DNA of 64,000 nucleotides, from contig NZ_JYNH01000011.1 of assembly GCF_000960765.1 (NCBI RefSeq), forward strand, positions 1 through 64,000. Reading direction: 5' to 3'. Of the stretch, positions 46,619 through 55,345 are shown in pieces (positions within the stretch are counted from its first letter, which is position 1; each line of letters opens with the position of its first letter). The notes beneath the pieces are model-generated. The model was not told the origin of the DNA and did no database searches. It saw only the letters and a list, made by a program, of their open reading frames with translations. Source of the stretch: Desulfosporosinus sp. I2 (GTDB lineage: Bacteria; Bacillota; Desulfitobacteriia; Desulfitobacteriales; Desulfitobacteriaceae). A program made the translations under genes and the position numbers.

Positions 46619-47113
46619 ATGCGGCGCACTCGAGAGATAGTCGGACTACCTGTTTTAGATCTGAGAAGCGGGGACTCGATTGGGTGGGTACAAGATTTGG
46701 TCCTTGACAATGATAAAGATGAGGTTGTAGGAATTCTTTTAGAGGGCGGGCACTTCTTTCAATCTGCAAAAGGCATTCCGCGAAAGGACATCATAACGTT
46801 TGGGAAGGATGCACTCACAGTTAAGCGAAAATCGGTGGAAGAACTTAAGGGGACACGATGGTCTGACAAAGTGGGTAATGAAGTCTATACCCAAGGTGGA
46901 GAAGCTAGAGGTACGATCGAAGATGTTTTTCTCGATGATTCCGTAGAAAAAATGGTTGGATTTGAAGTTTCTGACGGGCTCTTCGCGGATCTACTTCATG
47001 GCAGGGGAACTATTCTTAGGCCCCGTGTAATGATCGATGGAAAAGACATTTTGATCGTTGATAACCAAGTATCCCCCTTGGATCAAGCAAATGAAGGGGG
47101 TATACTATCATGA
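46619..47113 (+). CDS. PRC-barrel domain protein
   Basis: 164 residues with two PRC-barrel-like repeats: GLPVLDLRSGDSIGWVQDLVLD (about 7-75) and GNEVYTQGGEARGTIEDVFLD (about 85-155). PRC barrels are small beta folds found in RimM and photosynthetic reaction centre H; free-standing Firmicute versions have unknown or sporulation-related roles. ATG 46619 follows GAGGTG by 7 bases. Overlaps the next gene by 4 bases. Confidence 0.8.
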   Translation: MRRTREIVGLPVLDLRSGDSIGWVQDLVLDNDKDEVVGILLEGGHFFQSAKGIPRKDIITFGKDALTVKRKSVEELKGTRWSDKVGNEVYTQGGEARGTIEDVFLDDSVEKMVGFEVSDGLFADLLHGRGTILRPRVMIDGKDILIVDNQVSPLDQANEGGILS

Positions 47114-47304
47114 ATTGTCCAGTTTGCGATGGACGGGCCATTGGTAAAGTGGGAGTAGAACAGTTTTATTGCTGGGATTGCTGCGTCGAATTTGCGACTC
47201 AAACTGACAAAGTAGTTATTTATGATTTAGCGGAAGATGGTTCTCTCGTTGCTTGGGATGACCCTGCCCTTGAATCCGGTGTTTCCTGCGCTACAATGGA
47301 GTAA
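47110..47304 (+). CDS. Small zinc-ribbon-like protein
   Basis: 64 residues. CPVC and CWDCC form two CxxC knuckles 15-16 residues apart, likely one zinc ribbon; the acidic tail ends SGVSCATME. Translationally coupled (ATGA overlap) to the PRC-barrel gene, so the two may work together. Function unknown. Confidence 0.7.
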   Translation: MNCPVCDGRAIGKVGVEQFYCWDCCVEFATQTDKVVIYDLAEDGSLVAWDDPALESGVSCATME

Positions 47305-47340
47305 TTCAACTACCAAACTTGGGTAATAAAATTAGGCAAT

Positions 47341-47363
47341 AAAAGCGCGCATTGCGCGCTTTT
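47341..47363 (+). terminator. Terminator after the PRC-barrel/zinc-ribbon pair
   Basis: AAAAGCGCGC-ATT-GCGCGCTTTT, a perfect 10-base stem with a T4 end. Confidence 0.8.
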
Positions 47364-47417
47364 GCCATGGCTGAACTCAACACAAAATCTCTTTAATTTT
47401 AAGAGGAAGGAAATTAG

Positions 47418-48449
47418 ATGAAACATAAGTATTGGAAATGGATTTTCACGGGAACTTGCTTACTCATTGCAATCTTGATTCTTTTCAGGGTGAGGGCAAT
47501 TTTAGGTCCTTTTTTTCTTGCGTTTGTTCTAGCCTTTCTTCTTAACCCCTTTGTTGAAGGCTTAGAACGACAAAGGATTAGCCGGAACAAATCAATTGCG
47601 ATCGTTTTCACAGTAATTATAGGAATTTTAGCTACTGCAATTTTACTTATCCTTCCCACTATTTATAATGAACTTAGTAAGTTGGTCGTGGTGCTACCTA
47701 AAACGATTCAGTCGATGACAGAAATGATGGATGGATTTCGAGAACAATTTAAGGCAACTGGTTTGCCCAGCCGCGTGGCGTTCGTGTTGGATCAACATTT
47801 AGCTCAGGGCGAACTTATCATTGCCGATCGGCTTAATCTTTTTTTAACCAGTCTGCCCAATGTGCTTTCCACCTTTACTCTCTACATATTATCTCCAGTT
47901 ATAGCCATATACCTTTTGGCAGACTGGAAAGGCCTTGGGAATGGTTTTTTTCGAATTATTCCTCAACGCTGGAGGATGGAATGGAGACGGTTGTGGCAAG
48001 ATGTTAACCATGTAATCCGTCAATTCATACGAGGAGATTTAGTTGTCGCGGTAATTGTAGGGATATTAATCGGAGTTGGTGTAAAATTAGTAGGGATGGA
48101 GTATGCTTTATTAATAGGTTTGATATGCGGAGTTTTTGATCTTATTCCCTACTTTGGACCCGTGATTGGGGCAGTACCGGTCGTTTTATTAGCTTTAACG
48201 CAGTCACCGGGGATGGCCTTGAAAGTTGTTCTCGTCATTTTTATCGTACAGCAGCTCGAGGGGAACATCATCTCGCCTAAACTCATGGGAGAAAGTGTAG
48301 GGCTACATCCCCTGTGGGTTGTTTTTGCCCTTTTAGCTTGTGGAGAAATAGCTGGCTTTTGGGGTATGTTTCTTGCAGTCCCTATGGCCGCTGTTATCCG
48401 AGTTGTATTAAATCATGTTTATTTCAGGTTAGTTTCAACAAAGGTCTAA
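47418..48449 (+). CDS. AI-2E family transporter (YtvI/PerM-like permease)
   Basis: 343 residues, about eight membrane helices. Family signature: ILGPFFLAFVLAFLLNPFVEGLE at the N-terminus, and FDLIPYFGPVIGAVPVVLLAL, QQLEGNIISPKLMGESVGLHPL in the C-terminal half. Transported substrate unknown; relatives include autoinducer-2 exporters and Na+/H+ antiporters. It commonly lies just upstream of alaS in Firmicutes, as here. Confidence 0.88.
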   Translation: MKHKYWKWIFTGTCLLIAILILFRVRAILGPFFLAFVLAFLLNPFVEGLERQRISRNKSIAIVFTVIIGILATAILLILPTIYNELSKLVVVLPKTIQSMTEMMDGFREQFKATGLPSRVAFVLDQHLAQGELIIADRLNLFLTSLPNVLSTFTLYILSPVIAIYLLADWKGLGNGFFRIIPQRWRMEWRRLWQDVNHVIRQFIRGDLVVAVIVGILIGVGVKLVGMEYALLIGLICGVFDLIPYFGPVIGAVPVVLLALTQSPGMALKVVLVIFIVQQLEGNIISPKLMGESVGLHPLWVVFALLACGEIAGFWGMFLAVPMAAVIRVVLNHVYFRLVSTKV

Positions 48450-48454
48450 TTTGG

Positions 48455-48484
48455 TTGACAAATAAGACATTCCCTGTATATACT
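48455..48484 (+). promoter_or_regulatory. Strong promoter in the alaS upstream region
   Basis: TTGACA (48455-48460), 18-base spacer, TATACT (48479-48484); a TATATA two bases earlier gives a 16-base spacer. The alaS start is about 360 bases further on. Confidence 0.65.
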
Positions 48485-48489
48485 TTATA

Positions 48490-48600
48490 AACAATGGGAA
48501 ATTGTAGGTTTAAGATGAAAGATTTTTTGTGCTGTAGATATGCAGTGTGATCCCCAAAAAATCTCGTCCCTGATATAATAGGGTGAGGTTATTTTTTTAT
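48490..48600 (+). ncRNA. Candidate small RNA or attenuated leader upstream of alaS
   Basis: A transcript from the promoter at 48455 would be about 110 bases and end at a hairpin CTCGTCCCT (48563-48571)/AGGGTGAG (48580-48587), which pairs with one unpaired base, followed by TTATTTTTTT. No T-box motif is present and no convincing reading frame. It does not match an RNA family I know. It could be an sRNA or an alaS attenuator. Confidence 0.35.
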
Positions 48601-48808
48601 ACTAGTCAGAAAGTATAACTTCGTTGTATACTGCAGGAAGGCTAATACGTGCGAAGACAGTGTCTTCGTCTGGAAGCATAAGGGCAACTAAGGCGGCCGC
48701 CTACGCCAAGGCTGCAAGCTGGTTTACACGTGCGAAGACAGTGTCTGCGAGAAGGTTAATTCGCGCGAAGACAGTGTCTTCGTGGGCGCCAGCCAAGTTT
48801 TCTTTATT
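48601..48808. repeat. Palindrome-mosaic repeat, long copy
   Basis: Begins ACTAGTCAGAAAGTATAA and ends GCCAAGTTTTCTTTAT like the copies at 26682-26920. It holds three GAAGACAGTGTC modules (two complete GAAGACAGTGTCTTC, one altered), an AAGGCGGCCGCCT palindrome and the terminal GGCGCCAGCC. Sits directly upstream of alaS, so its right-end hairpin may affect alaS transcription. Confidence 0.85.
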
Positions 48809-48852
48809 GGACATGCTATATTATTAAGTTTAATTTCTAAAGGGGTGTTCGC

Positions 48853-51480
48853 ATGTATTCTGGTAATCAATTAAGGGACATGTTTTTAAAGTATTTTGAG
48901 GCTAAAGGGCACAAAATTTTGCCCAGTGCCTCCCTTATTCCCAAAGATGATCCAACCTTGTTATTAACGGTCGCAGGCATGGTTCCATTTAAACCTTATT
49001 TTCAACGTAGGGTAGAACCTCCTTTTCCACGAGCCACAACGGCTCAAAAATGTGTTCGCACCCCGGATCTAGAAGAGGTAGGGAAAACGGCTCGTCACCA
49101 TACATATTTTGAAATGTTGGGCAATTTTTCGTTTGGAGATTACTTTAAAAATGAGGCAATACCCTGGGCTTGGGAATATATTACAGAAGTATTAAAAATC
49201 CCCGTTGAAAAGCTTTGGGTAACTATCTATCCTGAAGATGATGACGCAAAAAAAATATGGGAGAAAGCGGGCGTCAAATCCGAGCGAATCATTGGAGACC
49301 CTGAGAATTTTTGGGCTGCTGGACCTACAGGCCCTTGTGGACCTTGTTCGGAAATATATGTCGATCTTGGAGAAGCTAGAGGGTGTAACAAACCTGGTTG
49401 TGCCATGGGCTGTGATTGCGATCGCTTTTTAGAGATCTGGAATTTAGTCTTCATGCAGTATAACCGCGATGAAGCGGGTGTCTTGACTCCCCTTCCGAAA
49501 CAAAACATTGATACTGGTATGGGGTTAGAGCGGATCGCGTCGGTGATGCAAGGGGTTGAGACTAACTTCGATACGGACCTATTTCGACCCATTATTGACC
49601 ATGTGGCTAATTTAGCTGGAGTCAAATATAAGAATAACCCTAAAAATGATCTTGCCTTAAAAGTGGTGTCTGACCACGTTCGGGCGGTATCGTTCATGTT
49701 AGCTGATGGGATACGTCCGAACAATGAAGGCAGAGGGTATGTTCTTCGTCGAATTTTGAGGCGCGCAGTTCGGTATGCCAAATTATTAGGAATTGACAAA
49801 CCGTTTTTGGAATCCGCCTTTCAAGTTATCCAAAAAGACTATTCTCATGCCTATCCAGAGCTGAAGGAGAATGAGAATTTCATTCTAAATCACTTAAACT
49901 TAGAAGAAAAGAATTTCCAAGCAACTCTAGAGCAAGGTACGCAGTTGTTACAAGACAAGGTCAAGGAACTCTTGAAACAAGGGGAGACGGTCCTAGCCGG
50001 ACCTGACGCTTTTTATCTTTATGAAACCTATGGTTTTCCTGTCGAGTTAACGGAGGAGATGCTTGAAGAGCAAGGATTAACTGTTGATATGGTGTCTTTC
50101 CAAACCGCTGCTGAGGAGCATCGCCTTAGGGCAAAAGAACAGTCTCAGCAAATGCGTGCTGTGGTTGAAAGCCCAGAACTTATGGAAAAGGCAAAACTCT
50201 TAGGTCGTACTCCTTTTGTGGGATATGAGAGGCTTTCGGCAACAACTCGAATCGAAGGGTTGTTTGTGGGAGGCGAGGAGAAACAAGATGTTGGAGAAGG
50301 GGAAGAGGTCATGGTCTTCCTTACTGAGACTCCGTTTTATGCAGAAAGCGGCGGTCAGGTGTCTGATAGAGGGGTGATGCGAACTTCACGTGCCGAGGCT
50401 CGAGTACTTGAGGTGAAAAAAGGTGTTACTGGGACACTGTATCACCGTGCTCAGGTGACAACAGGGGTTCTACACGTCGGAGAAACGGTGGAAGCAGAAA
50501 TTGATCTTGTTGAACGCCAAGCTACGACTCGCCATCATAGTGCGACTCATCTTCTTCAGGTTGCCCTGCGCTCTGTTCTAGGGGAGCACGTTCAGCAAGC
50601 AGGATCGTTAGTTAGTCCAGAACGCCTGCGTTTTGACTTTACTCATTTTTCTGCGCTGTCCACGGAAGGACTTAGAGCGGTAGAGGGGATTATCAATGAA
50701 GCGGTCCTGAAAAATATGCCGGTTGCTGCGACAGAAATGCCGTTGAAAGAGGCTAAACTTAGTGGAGCTACGGCACTTTTTGGAGAGAAATACGGAGAGA
50801 CTGTTCGAGTCGTTAATATGGGGTTGTTCAGTAAAGAACTGTGTGGCGGGACACATGTAAAGAATACTGGAGAGATCGGACTGGTCAAAATTCTTAGCGA
50901 GGGTGGTATTGGAGCAGGGTTACGCCGGATTGAAGCAATCGCTGGAATAGAGGCTTTAACTTATTTCCGTGCCCTTGATGACCAAGTGATGGAAGTGGCC
51001 CAGAACCTCAAAGCGCAACCTCTAGAAGTAGGAAAACGTGTTCATGGGCTGATGACCCAAGTGAAAGACCTCGAACGAGAAATTAGTCAACTGCAAGCCA
51101 AACTTGCTAAGAACGAAGTAGAAGGATTGCTAAAGCGTGTTGCAGAGATCGATGGAATCCAAGTAATAGCAGCTGCTGTTCATGTGTCTGACATGGAAGG
51201 ACTTCGTCAAATGGCAGATCTTTTGCGAGCTAAACTCAAGGCTGGGGTAATCGTCTTAGGTGCAACTAGCGAAGGTAAAGTGAATTTTGTGACGGTTGTA
51301 AGCCCTACAGGTTTAAGTGGGTTACATGCCGGACAGATTATAAAAGAAGTAGCAAAGATTACGGGCGGAAGTGGTGGCGGTCGACCAGACATGGCACAAG
51401 CCGGTGGTAAAGATCCTAGTAAGCTGGGAGAAGCGATTGATCGTGTTCCAACAATAGTACGAGGATTTCTGAAGAAATAA
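48853..51480 (+). CDS. alaS: Alanyl-tRNA synthetase
   Basis: 875 residues. Class II core at the N-terminus (FLKYFEAKGHKILPSASL, TAQKCVRTPDLEEVG), a tRNA-recognition region, the editing domain with HHSATHLLQ and CGGTHVKNTGEIG zinc-binding motifs (about 560-680), and the C-Ala domain (SGGGRPDMAQAGG at the end). ATG 48853 follows AAAGGGGTG. ireB follows. Confidence 0.96.
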   Translation: MYSGNQLRDMFLKYFEAKGHKILPSASLIPKDDPTLLLTVAGMVPFKPYFQRRVEPPFPRATTAQKCVRTPDLEEVGKTARHHTYFEMLGNFSFGDYFKNEAIPWAWEYITEVLKIPVEKLWVTIYPEDDDAKKIWEKAGVKSERIIGDPENFWAAGPTGPCGPCSEIYVDLGEARGCNKPGCAMGCDCDRFLEIWNLVFMQYNRDEAGVLTPLPKQNIDTGMGLERIASVMQGVETNFDTDLFRPIIDHVANLAGVKYKNNPKNDLALKVVSDHVRAVSFMLADGIRPNNEGRGYVLRRILRRAVRYAKLLGIDKPFLESAFQVIQKDYSHAYPELKENENFILNHLNLEEKNFQATLEQGTQLLQDKVKELLKQGETVLAGPDAFYLYETYGFPVELTEEMLEEQGLTVDMVSFQTAAEEHRLRAKEQSQQMRAVVESPELMEKAKLLGRTPFVGYERLSATTRIEGLFVGGEEKQDVGEGEEVMVFLTETPFYAESGGQVSDRGVMRTSRAEARVLEVKKGVTGTLYHRAQVTTGVLHVGETVEAEIDLVERQATTRHHSATHLLQVALRSVLGEHVQQAGSLVSPERLRFDFTHFSALSTEGLRAVEGIINEAVLKNMPVAATEMPLKEAKLSGATALFGEKYGETVRVVNMGLFSKELCGGTHVKNTGEIGLVKILSEGGIGAGLRRIEAIAGIEALTYFRALDDQVMEVAQNLKAQPLEVGKRVHGLMTQVKDLEREISQLQAKLAKNEVEGLLKRVAEIDGIQVIAAAVHVSDMEGLRQMADLLRAKLKAGVIVLGATSEGKVNFVTVVSPTGLSGLHAGQIIKEVAKITGGSGGGRPDMAQAGGKDPSKLGEAIDRVPTIVRGFLKK

Positions 51481-51519
51481 ATCCCAGTGCTCAATGAAAG
51501 GCGAAAGGGGGACAGGAAA

Positions 51520-51774
51520 ATGGATCGAATGGAAGAAACCATGATGTTTAAAGCAGTGGGAGAAGAGGACGTTTCTGCCCGAACTATTTTGCAGCAGGTA
51601 TACGCCGCTTTGCAAGAGAAAGGTTATGACCCCATAAATCAAATGGTTGGCTATCTCTTGTCCGGCGACCCCGTATATATTACGAGCCACAACCAGGCAC
51701 GAGCTATGATTCGTAAACTGGAACGCTTTGAGCTAATCGAAGAGCTGGTCAGAAATTATTTACAAGACAAGTAA
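51520..51774 (+). CDS. ireB: IreB family regulatory phosphoprotein (UPF0297/DUF965)
   Basis: 84 residues starting [16 protein letters not shown]. In Enterococcus IreB is phosphorylated by the PASTA kinase IreK and affects cephalosporin resistance. The core [28 protein letters not shown] is the family signature. The order alaS-ireB-yqgF-DUF1292 is typical of Firmicutes, here interrupted by a repeat and an aldo/keto reductase gene. ATG 51520 is preferred over an upstream frame start at 51487. Confidence 0.92.
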   Translation: MDRMEETMMFKAVGEEDVSARTILQQVYAALQEKGYDPINQMVGYLLSGDPVYITSHNQARAMIRKLERFELIEELVRNYLQDK

Positions 51775-51780
51775 TGCTAG

Positions 51781-51808
51781 AACCCTCACTCATCGTGGTG
51801 AGGGTTTC
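51781..51808 (+). terminator. Terminator after ireB
   Basis: AACCCTCAC pairs with GTGAGGGTT around a short loop (TCATCGTG region), followed by TC-rich sequence; the T tract is short. Confidence 0.65.
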
Positions 51809-51815
51809 AACGTTA

Positions 51816-51976
51816 GCGAGGCACGAGGCACGAAGCACGAAGCACGAAGCACGGAACACAAAACACACGAAATAGGAGACAAGAGACGGACTTTGATGCT
51901 CGAATTTCGGCTTTCGGCCTCAGCCTGGAACTGGAACTCGAACTTCGCGCCTCGTGCCTCGTGCTTCGAGCATCGC
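51816..51976. repeat. CGAAGCACGA-type dispersed repeat (copy E, long inverted form)
   Basis: Left arm 51816-51854 is built from GCACGAG, GCACGAA, GCACGAA, GCACGAA units. Right arm 51939-51976 is the inverse (CGCCTCG, TGCCTCG, TGCTTCG). About 85 bases separate them, so one large stem-loop could form. Largest of five copies. Confidence 0.75.
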
Positions 51977-51996
51977 ATTCGAAAGGAGAATAAAAG

Positions 51997-52938
51997 ATGC
52001 GTCAGGTCAAGCTTGGGTTATGGGGGCCGGAAATTTCGGAAGTTTGCTTCGGAAGTTTAGCGATATCCCCATTACAAGGGCGCGTAACAGAAGAAGAGGG
52101 AATGTTAGTTCTAAAATACGCCCTTGAACAAGGGGTAAACTGGATTGATACTGCTGAGATTTATGACAACTATGGGCAAATTGCTTCGGTCATCAAAGCA
52201 TATCCAGACGTTCGAATTGTCAGTAAAACGTATGCAGTCTCAGCAAAGGAAATGTATGTGAGCCTTGAAAAGGCACGGACTGCCCTTAATCGAGATACTC
52301 TCGACTTCTTTCTGCTCCATGAACAGGAAAGTGCATTAACTCTTAAGGGACACTCAGAAGCTTGGGAAGAACTTCTAATAGCCAAGCAGAAGGGGATTGT
52401 GCGCTGGATTGGTATTTCTACCCATGCCGTGGCAGGAGTCCGGGCTGGGGCGCTCCAGCCCGGATTAGATGTGATCCATCCTATCTTAAATTATCAGGGT
52501 TTAGGGATAATCGATGGGAATTTACCCGATATGCTTGAAGCTATTTCATTTGCTTCTGAATTGGGTATTGGGATTTACGCCATGAAGGTTTTTGGAGGCG
52601 GACATTTGACCAATGATCCGGAAAAAGCTGTAGAGTTTGTCCATAGGGTTCCTGGTATCCAAGCTATGGCTTTGGGAATGTCCAGTCGGGAAGAAGTCGA
52701 TTATAATTTGCGCTTAGTTTCAGGGCAGAAAATACCGTCAGAGTTGCGGGAAAAGGTTAAGCACAGAAAGCGAAAACTTTATGTGGCGGATTGGTGCCAA
52801 GGGTGTGGGTTATGCATTGATGCCTGCCCTCAGGGTGCATTGCAACTTGAAAAGATAGCAGTTGTAAATGATAAAGCGTGTGTGCTTTGCGGGTACTGCG
52901 GAAGGGCTTGTCCACATTTTTGCCTTAAAATTGTTTAG
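51997..52938 (+). CDS. Aldo/keto reductase with C-terminal ferredoxin domain
   Basis: 313 residues. The TIM-barrel aldo/keto reductase part (about 1-245) has NWIDTAEIYDNYG, SKTYAVSAKEMY and LLHEQES, holding the Asp/Tyr/Lys/His-type catalytic positions. The end has two [4Fe-4S] motifs, CQGCGLCIDACPQ and CVLCGYCGRACPH. Such fusions are common in anaerobes and probably take electrons from ferredoxin. Substrate unknown. AAAGGAGA precedes ATG 51997. Confidence 0.88.
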   Translation: MRQVKLGLWGPEISEVCFGSLAISPLQGRVTEEEGMLVLKYALEQGVNWIDTAEIYDNYGQIASVIKAYPDVRIVSKTYAVSAKEMYVSLEKARTALNRDTLDFFLLHEQESALTLKGHSEAWEELLIAKQKGIVRWIGISTHAVAGVRAGALQPGLDVIHPILNYQGLGIIDGNLPDMLEAISFASELGIGIYAMKVFGGGHLTNDPEKAVEFVHRVPGIQAMALGMSSREEVDYNLRLVSGQKIPSELREKVKHRKRKLYVADWCQGCGLCIDACPQGALQLEKIAVVNDKACVLCGYCGRACPHFCLKIV

Positions 52939-52977
52939 GGTTGGGGGTAAACAAAAGGTCGGTTTGGAGGGAATCGT

Positions 52978-53400
52978 GTGCGCATTATGGGCTTGGATTT
53001 TGGAACGAAAACGATTGGTGTGGCGATGAGTGATGCTTTTTTTTGGACTGCCCAAGGAATTAAGACGATTAGGCGCTCCAAGAAGGAGATCGATGAATTG
53101 CGAGAACTCATCCGCGAGTATGAGGTAATGGAAATTGTGATCGGTTACCCAAAGAATATGAACGGAACCTTGGGGCCCCGTTGTGAAGCGACCGACGAGT
53201 TTGCGGAGCGCATACGTTCTGAATTTGGATTGCCAGTGGAATTATGGGATGAGCGTTTAAGCACGATGGCTGCACAGCGGACTCTTCTGGAAGCGGATGT
53301 GTCTCGTGCGAAACGAAAGCTCGTCATTGATAAGATGGCAGCTGTTTTTATTCTTCAGGGTTATCTGGATCGACGGAGTTCGAGAAATATTCAAGTATGA
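52978..53400 (+). CDS. yqgF: Holliday junction resolvase-like YqgF (RuvX)
   Basis: 140 residues. RNase H-like fold: [16 protein letters not shown] at the start, [13 protein letters not shown], and [16 protein letters not shown]. In bacteria this family acts in 16S rRNA 5'-end processing and has been linked to Holliday junction resolution. Start GTG 52978 with GGAGGGA upstream. Part of the alaS-ireB-yqgF-DUF1292 block. Confidence 0.93.
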   Translation: MRIMGLDFGTKTIGVAMSDAFFWTAQGIKTIRRSKKEIDELRELIREYEVMEIVIGYPKNMNGTLGPRCEATDEFAERIRSEFGLPVELWDERLSTMAAQRTLLEADVSRAKRKLVIDKMAAVFILQGYLDRRSSRNIQV

Positions 53401-53403
53401 TAT

Positions 53404-53432
53404 TTGACAATCATTACCTACAATAGTACAAT
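53404..53432 (+). promoter_or_regulatory. Promoter of the DUF1292 gene
   Basis: TTGACA (53404-53409), 17-base spacer, TACAAT (53427-53432). Confidence 0.7.
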
Positions 53433-53462
53433 GACCATATTCTTTGATAAGAGGTGAATTAC

Positions 53463-53783
53463 ATGTCCGATCAACCACATGACCATGATGAGCATGACGC
53501 TGAAGAGTTTGACACAGTCGTTCTCACAGATGACGAGGGAAAAGACCATGAGTTTCTGCATCTGGATACCTTGGAACTTGAAGGCTCGACATACTTTGTC
53601 TTAATGCCTGTTTCTGAAGAGGAATCCGAAGACGAGGATGCCGATGAGGCCATTATTCTTAAATTGGGCAAAGATGCTGAGGGGAACGAAATGCTCCAAG
53701 ACATCGAAGATGATGAAGAGTGGGAAAAAGTGGCTGACGCTTGGGAGAATTTAGTTGAATCCGAAGAAGACGAAAAAGAATAA
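53463..53783 (+). CDS. DUF1292 family acidic protein (YrzB-like)
   Basis: 106 residues, very acidic. Begins with a His/Asp-rich stretch (QPHDHDEHDAEE), then VVLTDDEGKDHEFLHLDTLELEGSTYFVL, the DUF1292 core. Function unknown; conserved next to yqgF and the mltG block in Firmicutes. ATG 53463 follows GAGGTG. Confidence 0.9.
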   Translation: MSDQPHDHDEHDAEEFDTVVLTDDEGKDHEFLHLDTLELEGSTYFVLMPVSEEESEDEDADEAIILKLGKDAEGNEMLQDIEDDEEWEKVADAWENLVESEEDEKE

Positions 53784-53821
53784 AAAGAATTACTCTTATA
53801 GCCTTAGCTCATAGTTAATAC

Positions 53822-53859
53822 AAAGAACTCGCAGAGAATGCTCTCAGCGAGTTCTTTTG
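53822..53859 (+). terminator. Terminator after the DUF1292 gene
   Basis: AAAGAACTCGC pairs with GCGAGTTCTTT, with an inner AGAG/CTCT stem, then a short T run. Confidence 0.85.
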
Positions 53860-53965
53860 TGTTTCATTGCAATTATCGTGAGTTATATTACTAAATAGCA
53901 ATAAACTCTGAGATAAACCTCTGACTCAACGGAAATACTAAGGTTGATGAAAGTAGGTGTGAATT

Positions 53966-55325
53966 ATGAAAAAAGGTAGACGACTATGGATATGGACTTC
54001 CTACTCAGCCTTAACCGTTTTTTTTAAGCATAGCTTTATTAGGAGGATGTATCCCTTCAGGTCACACCATAGAGGCCGAAAATAATTCCTTTAAAAAAGT
54101 AGAGAGTAATGATGATAAAAAAAATAAGGTTATCTTAGATGGGACAAAAGTTGATGATTTAGATCTAAGTGGCACCCTAGCATCCGAAGTACCTGCAAAG
54201 GTCGATGGTTGGGTTAAGGACGAGCTGGAAGAAACGCGTGTCCTGTTGTACAATGAAAAAGAGATTCCGATTTCGCTAAAAGACATCGGTATCGAAGTAG
54301 ATAAGCAGAAGATTATTGAAGAGACCCAACGTTTTCCTGGATTGAAAGTTTCCAGTGTGCTCAAAGTGGATCCTTTAACTGCAAGTCAGGTTCTTGAAGA
54401 AAAATTACAGAAATTTATTCGACCCGCAAAAGATGCTTCTTACAAGATTGAAAATGATAAAATCGTTATTCAACCTGCTGAAAATGGTCGGACAGTAGCC
54501 ACTGACAAGTTAATAAACTATATTCAAAAATTTACTCTCAGTGAAGTTCCGACACGGATAGAACTTCCAATGGAGGAGGTTCCTGCCACCTTAGCGACTG
54601 AAACTCTACAATCAATGGCCTTTGATTCAGTCATCGGGGAATTTACGACTAAGTTTTCAGTTGAAGAAGGAAACCGTTCTGCCAATTTGACCTCGGCAGC
54701 TATGGCTTTGGATGCTAAAGTCCTTCTTCCAGGGGAAATTTTTTCATTTAACGAGACAGTAGGTCCCCGAGAACCAGGGACAGGGTATAAAGAGGCCTAC
54801 GTGATTGTCAATGGAGAATATGTCCAAGGAACTGGAGGCGGCATATGCCAAGTCTCCTCAACTTTATATAATGCTGTGTTATTAAGCAATTTAGAAATCG
54901 TGGAACGAAAACCCCACGCGATGGTCGTTGGTTATGTGCCACCCGGTCAAGATGCTACCGTCAATTATCCTAATCTTGATTTCAAATTTAAAAATAATTC
55001 TACGAGTTTAGTTTATTTGCGAACAGAAGTTAAACAAGGAGTTCTTACTATTCGGATATGGGGTAAAAAGACAGGGAAATCCGTCCGTATTGAACGACAA
55101 GTGGAGAAAGAGATCAACTTTAAGGTGGAAAATCGACTTGACCCCAAGCTGCCTGGAGGTCGAATTGTCCAAGAACAAAAGGGTACCAAGGGAATCGTTG
55201 TTAACACTTGGCAGATCATTCGAGACGAGAATGGCAATGAGAACAAGCAGTTTCTAGGGCGTGACTGGTATGCTCCCACAAATCGGATTTTACGAATAGG
55301 GACTCGTGGTCTTTCTAAAACATAG
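53966..55325 (+). pseudogene. VanW-family lipoprotein, frame broken at a T8 tract
   Basis: ATG 53966 (AGGTG upstream) begins MKKGRRLWIWTSYSALTVF. At 54018-54025 a run of eight T's throws the frame; with seven T's it would read on as LSIALLGGC, a lipobox, then a 400-residue-plus protein to 55325. Later parts: a PG-binding-like region (about 54150-54580), the VanW domain (GEIFSFNETVGPREPGTGY, GTGGGICQVSSTLYNA) and a C-terminal G5-like domain. The long downstream frame has no good start of its own. It is an exported wall-associated protein if expressed. Slippage, phase variation, a mutation or a read error could all explain the T8. Confidence 0.82.
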
Positions 55326-55345
55326 GTGGAAAGAGGGAGTGAGAA

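Noticed and set aside
48624-48827. Frame inside the long mosaic repeat
   Set aside because: Its translation is a periodic reading of repeat modules (RAKTVSS-like), with no ribosome site.
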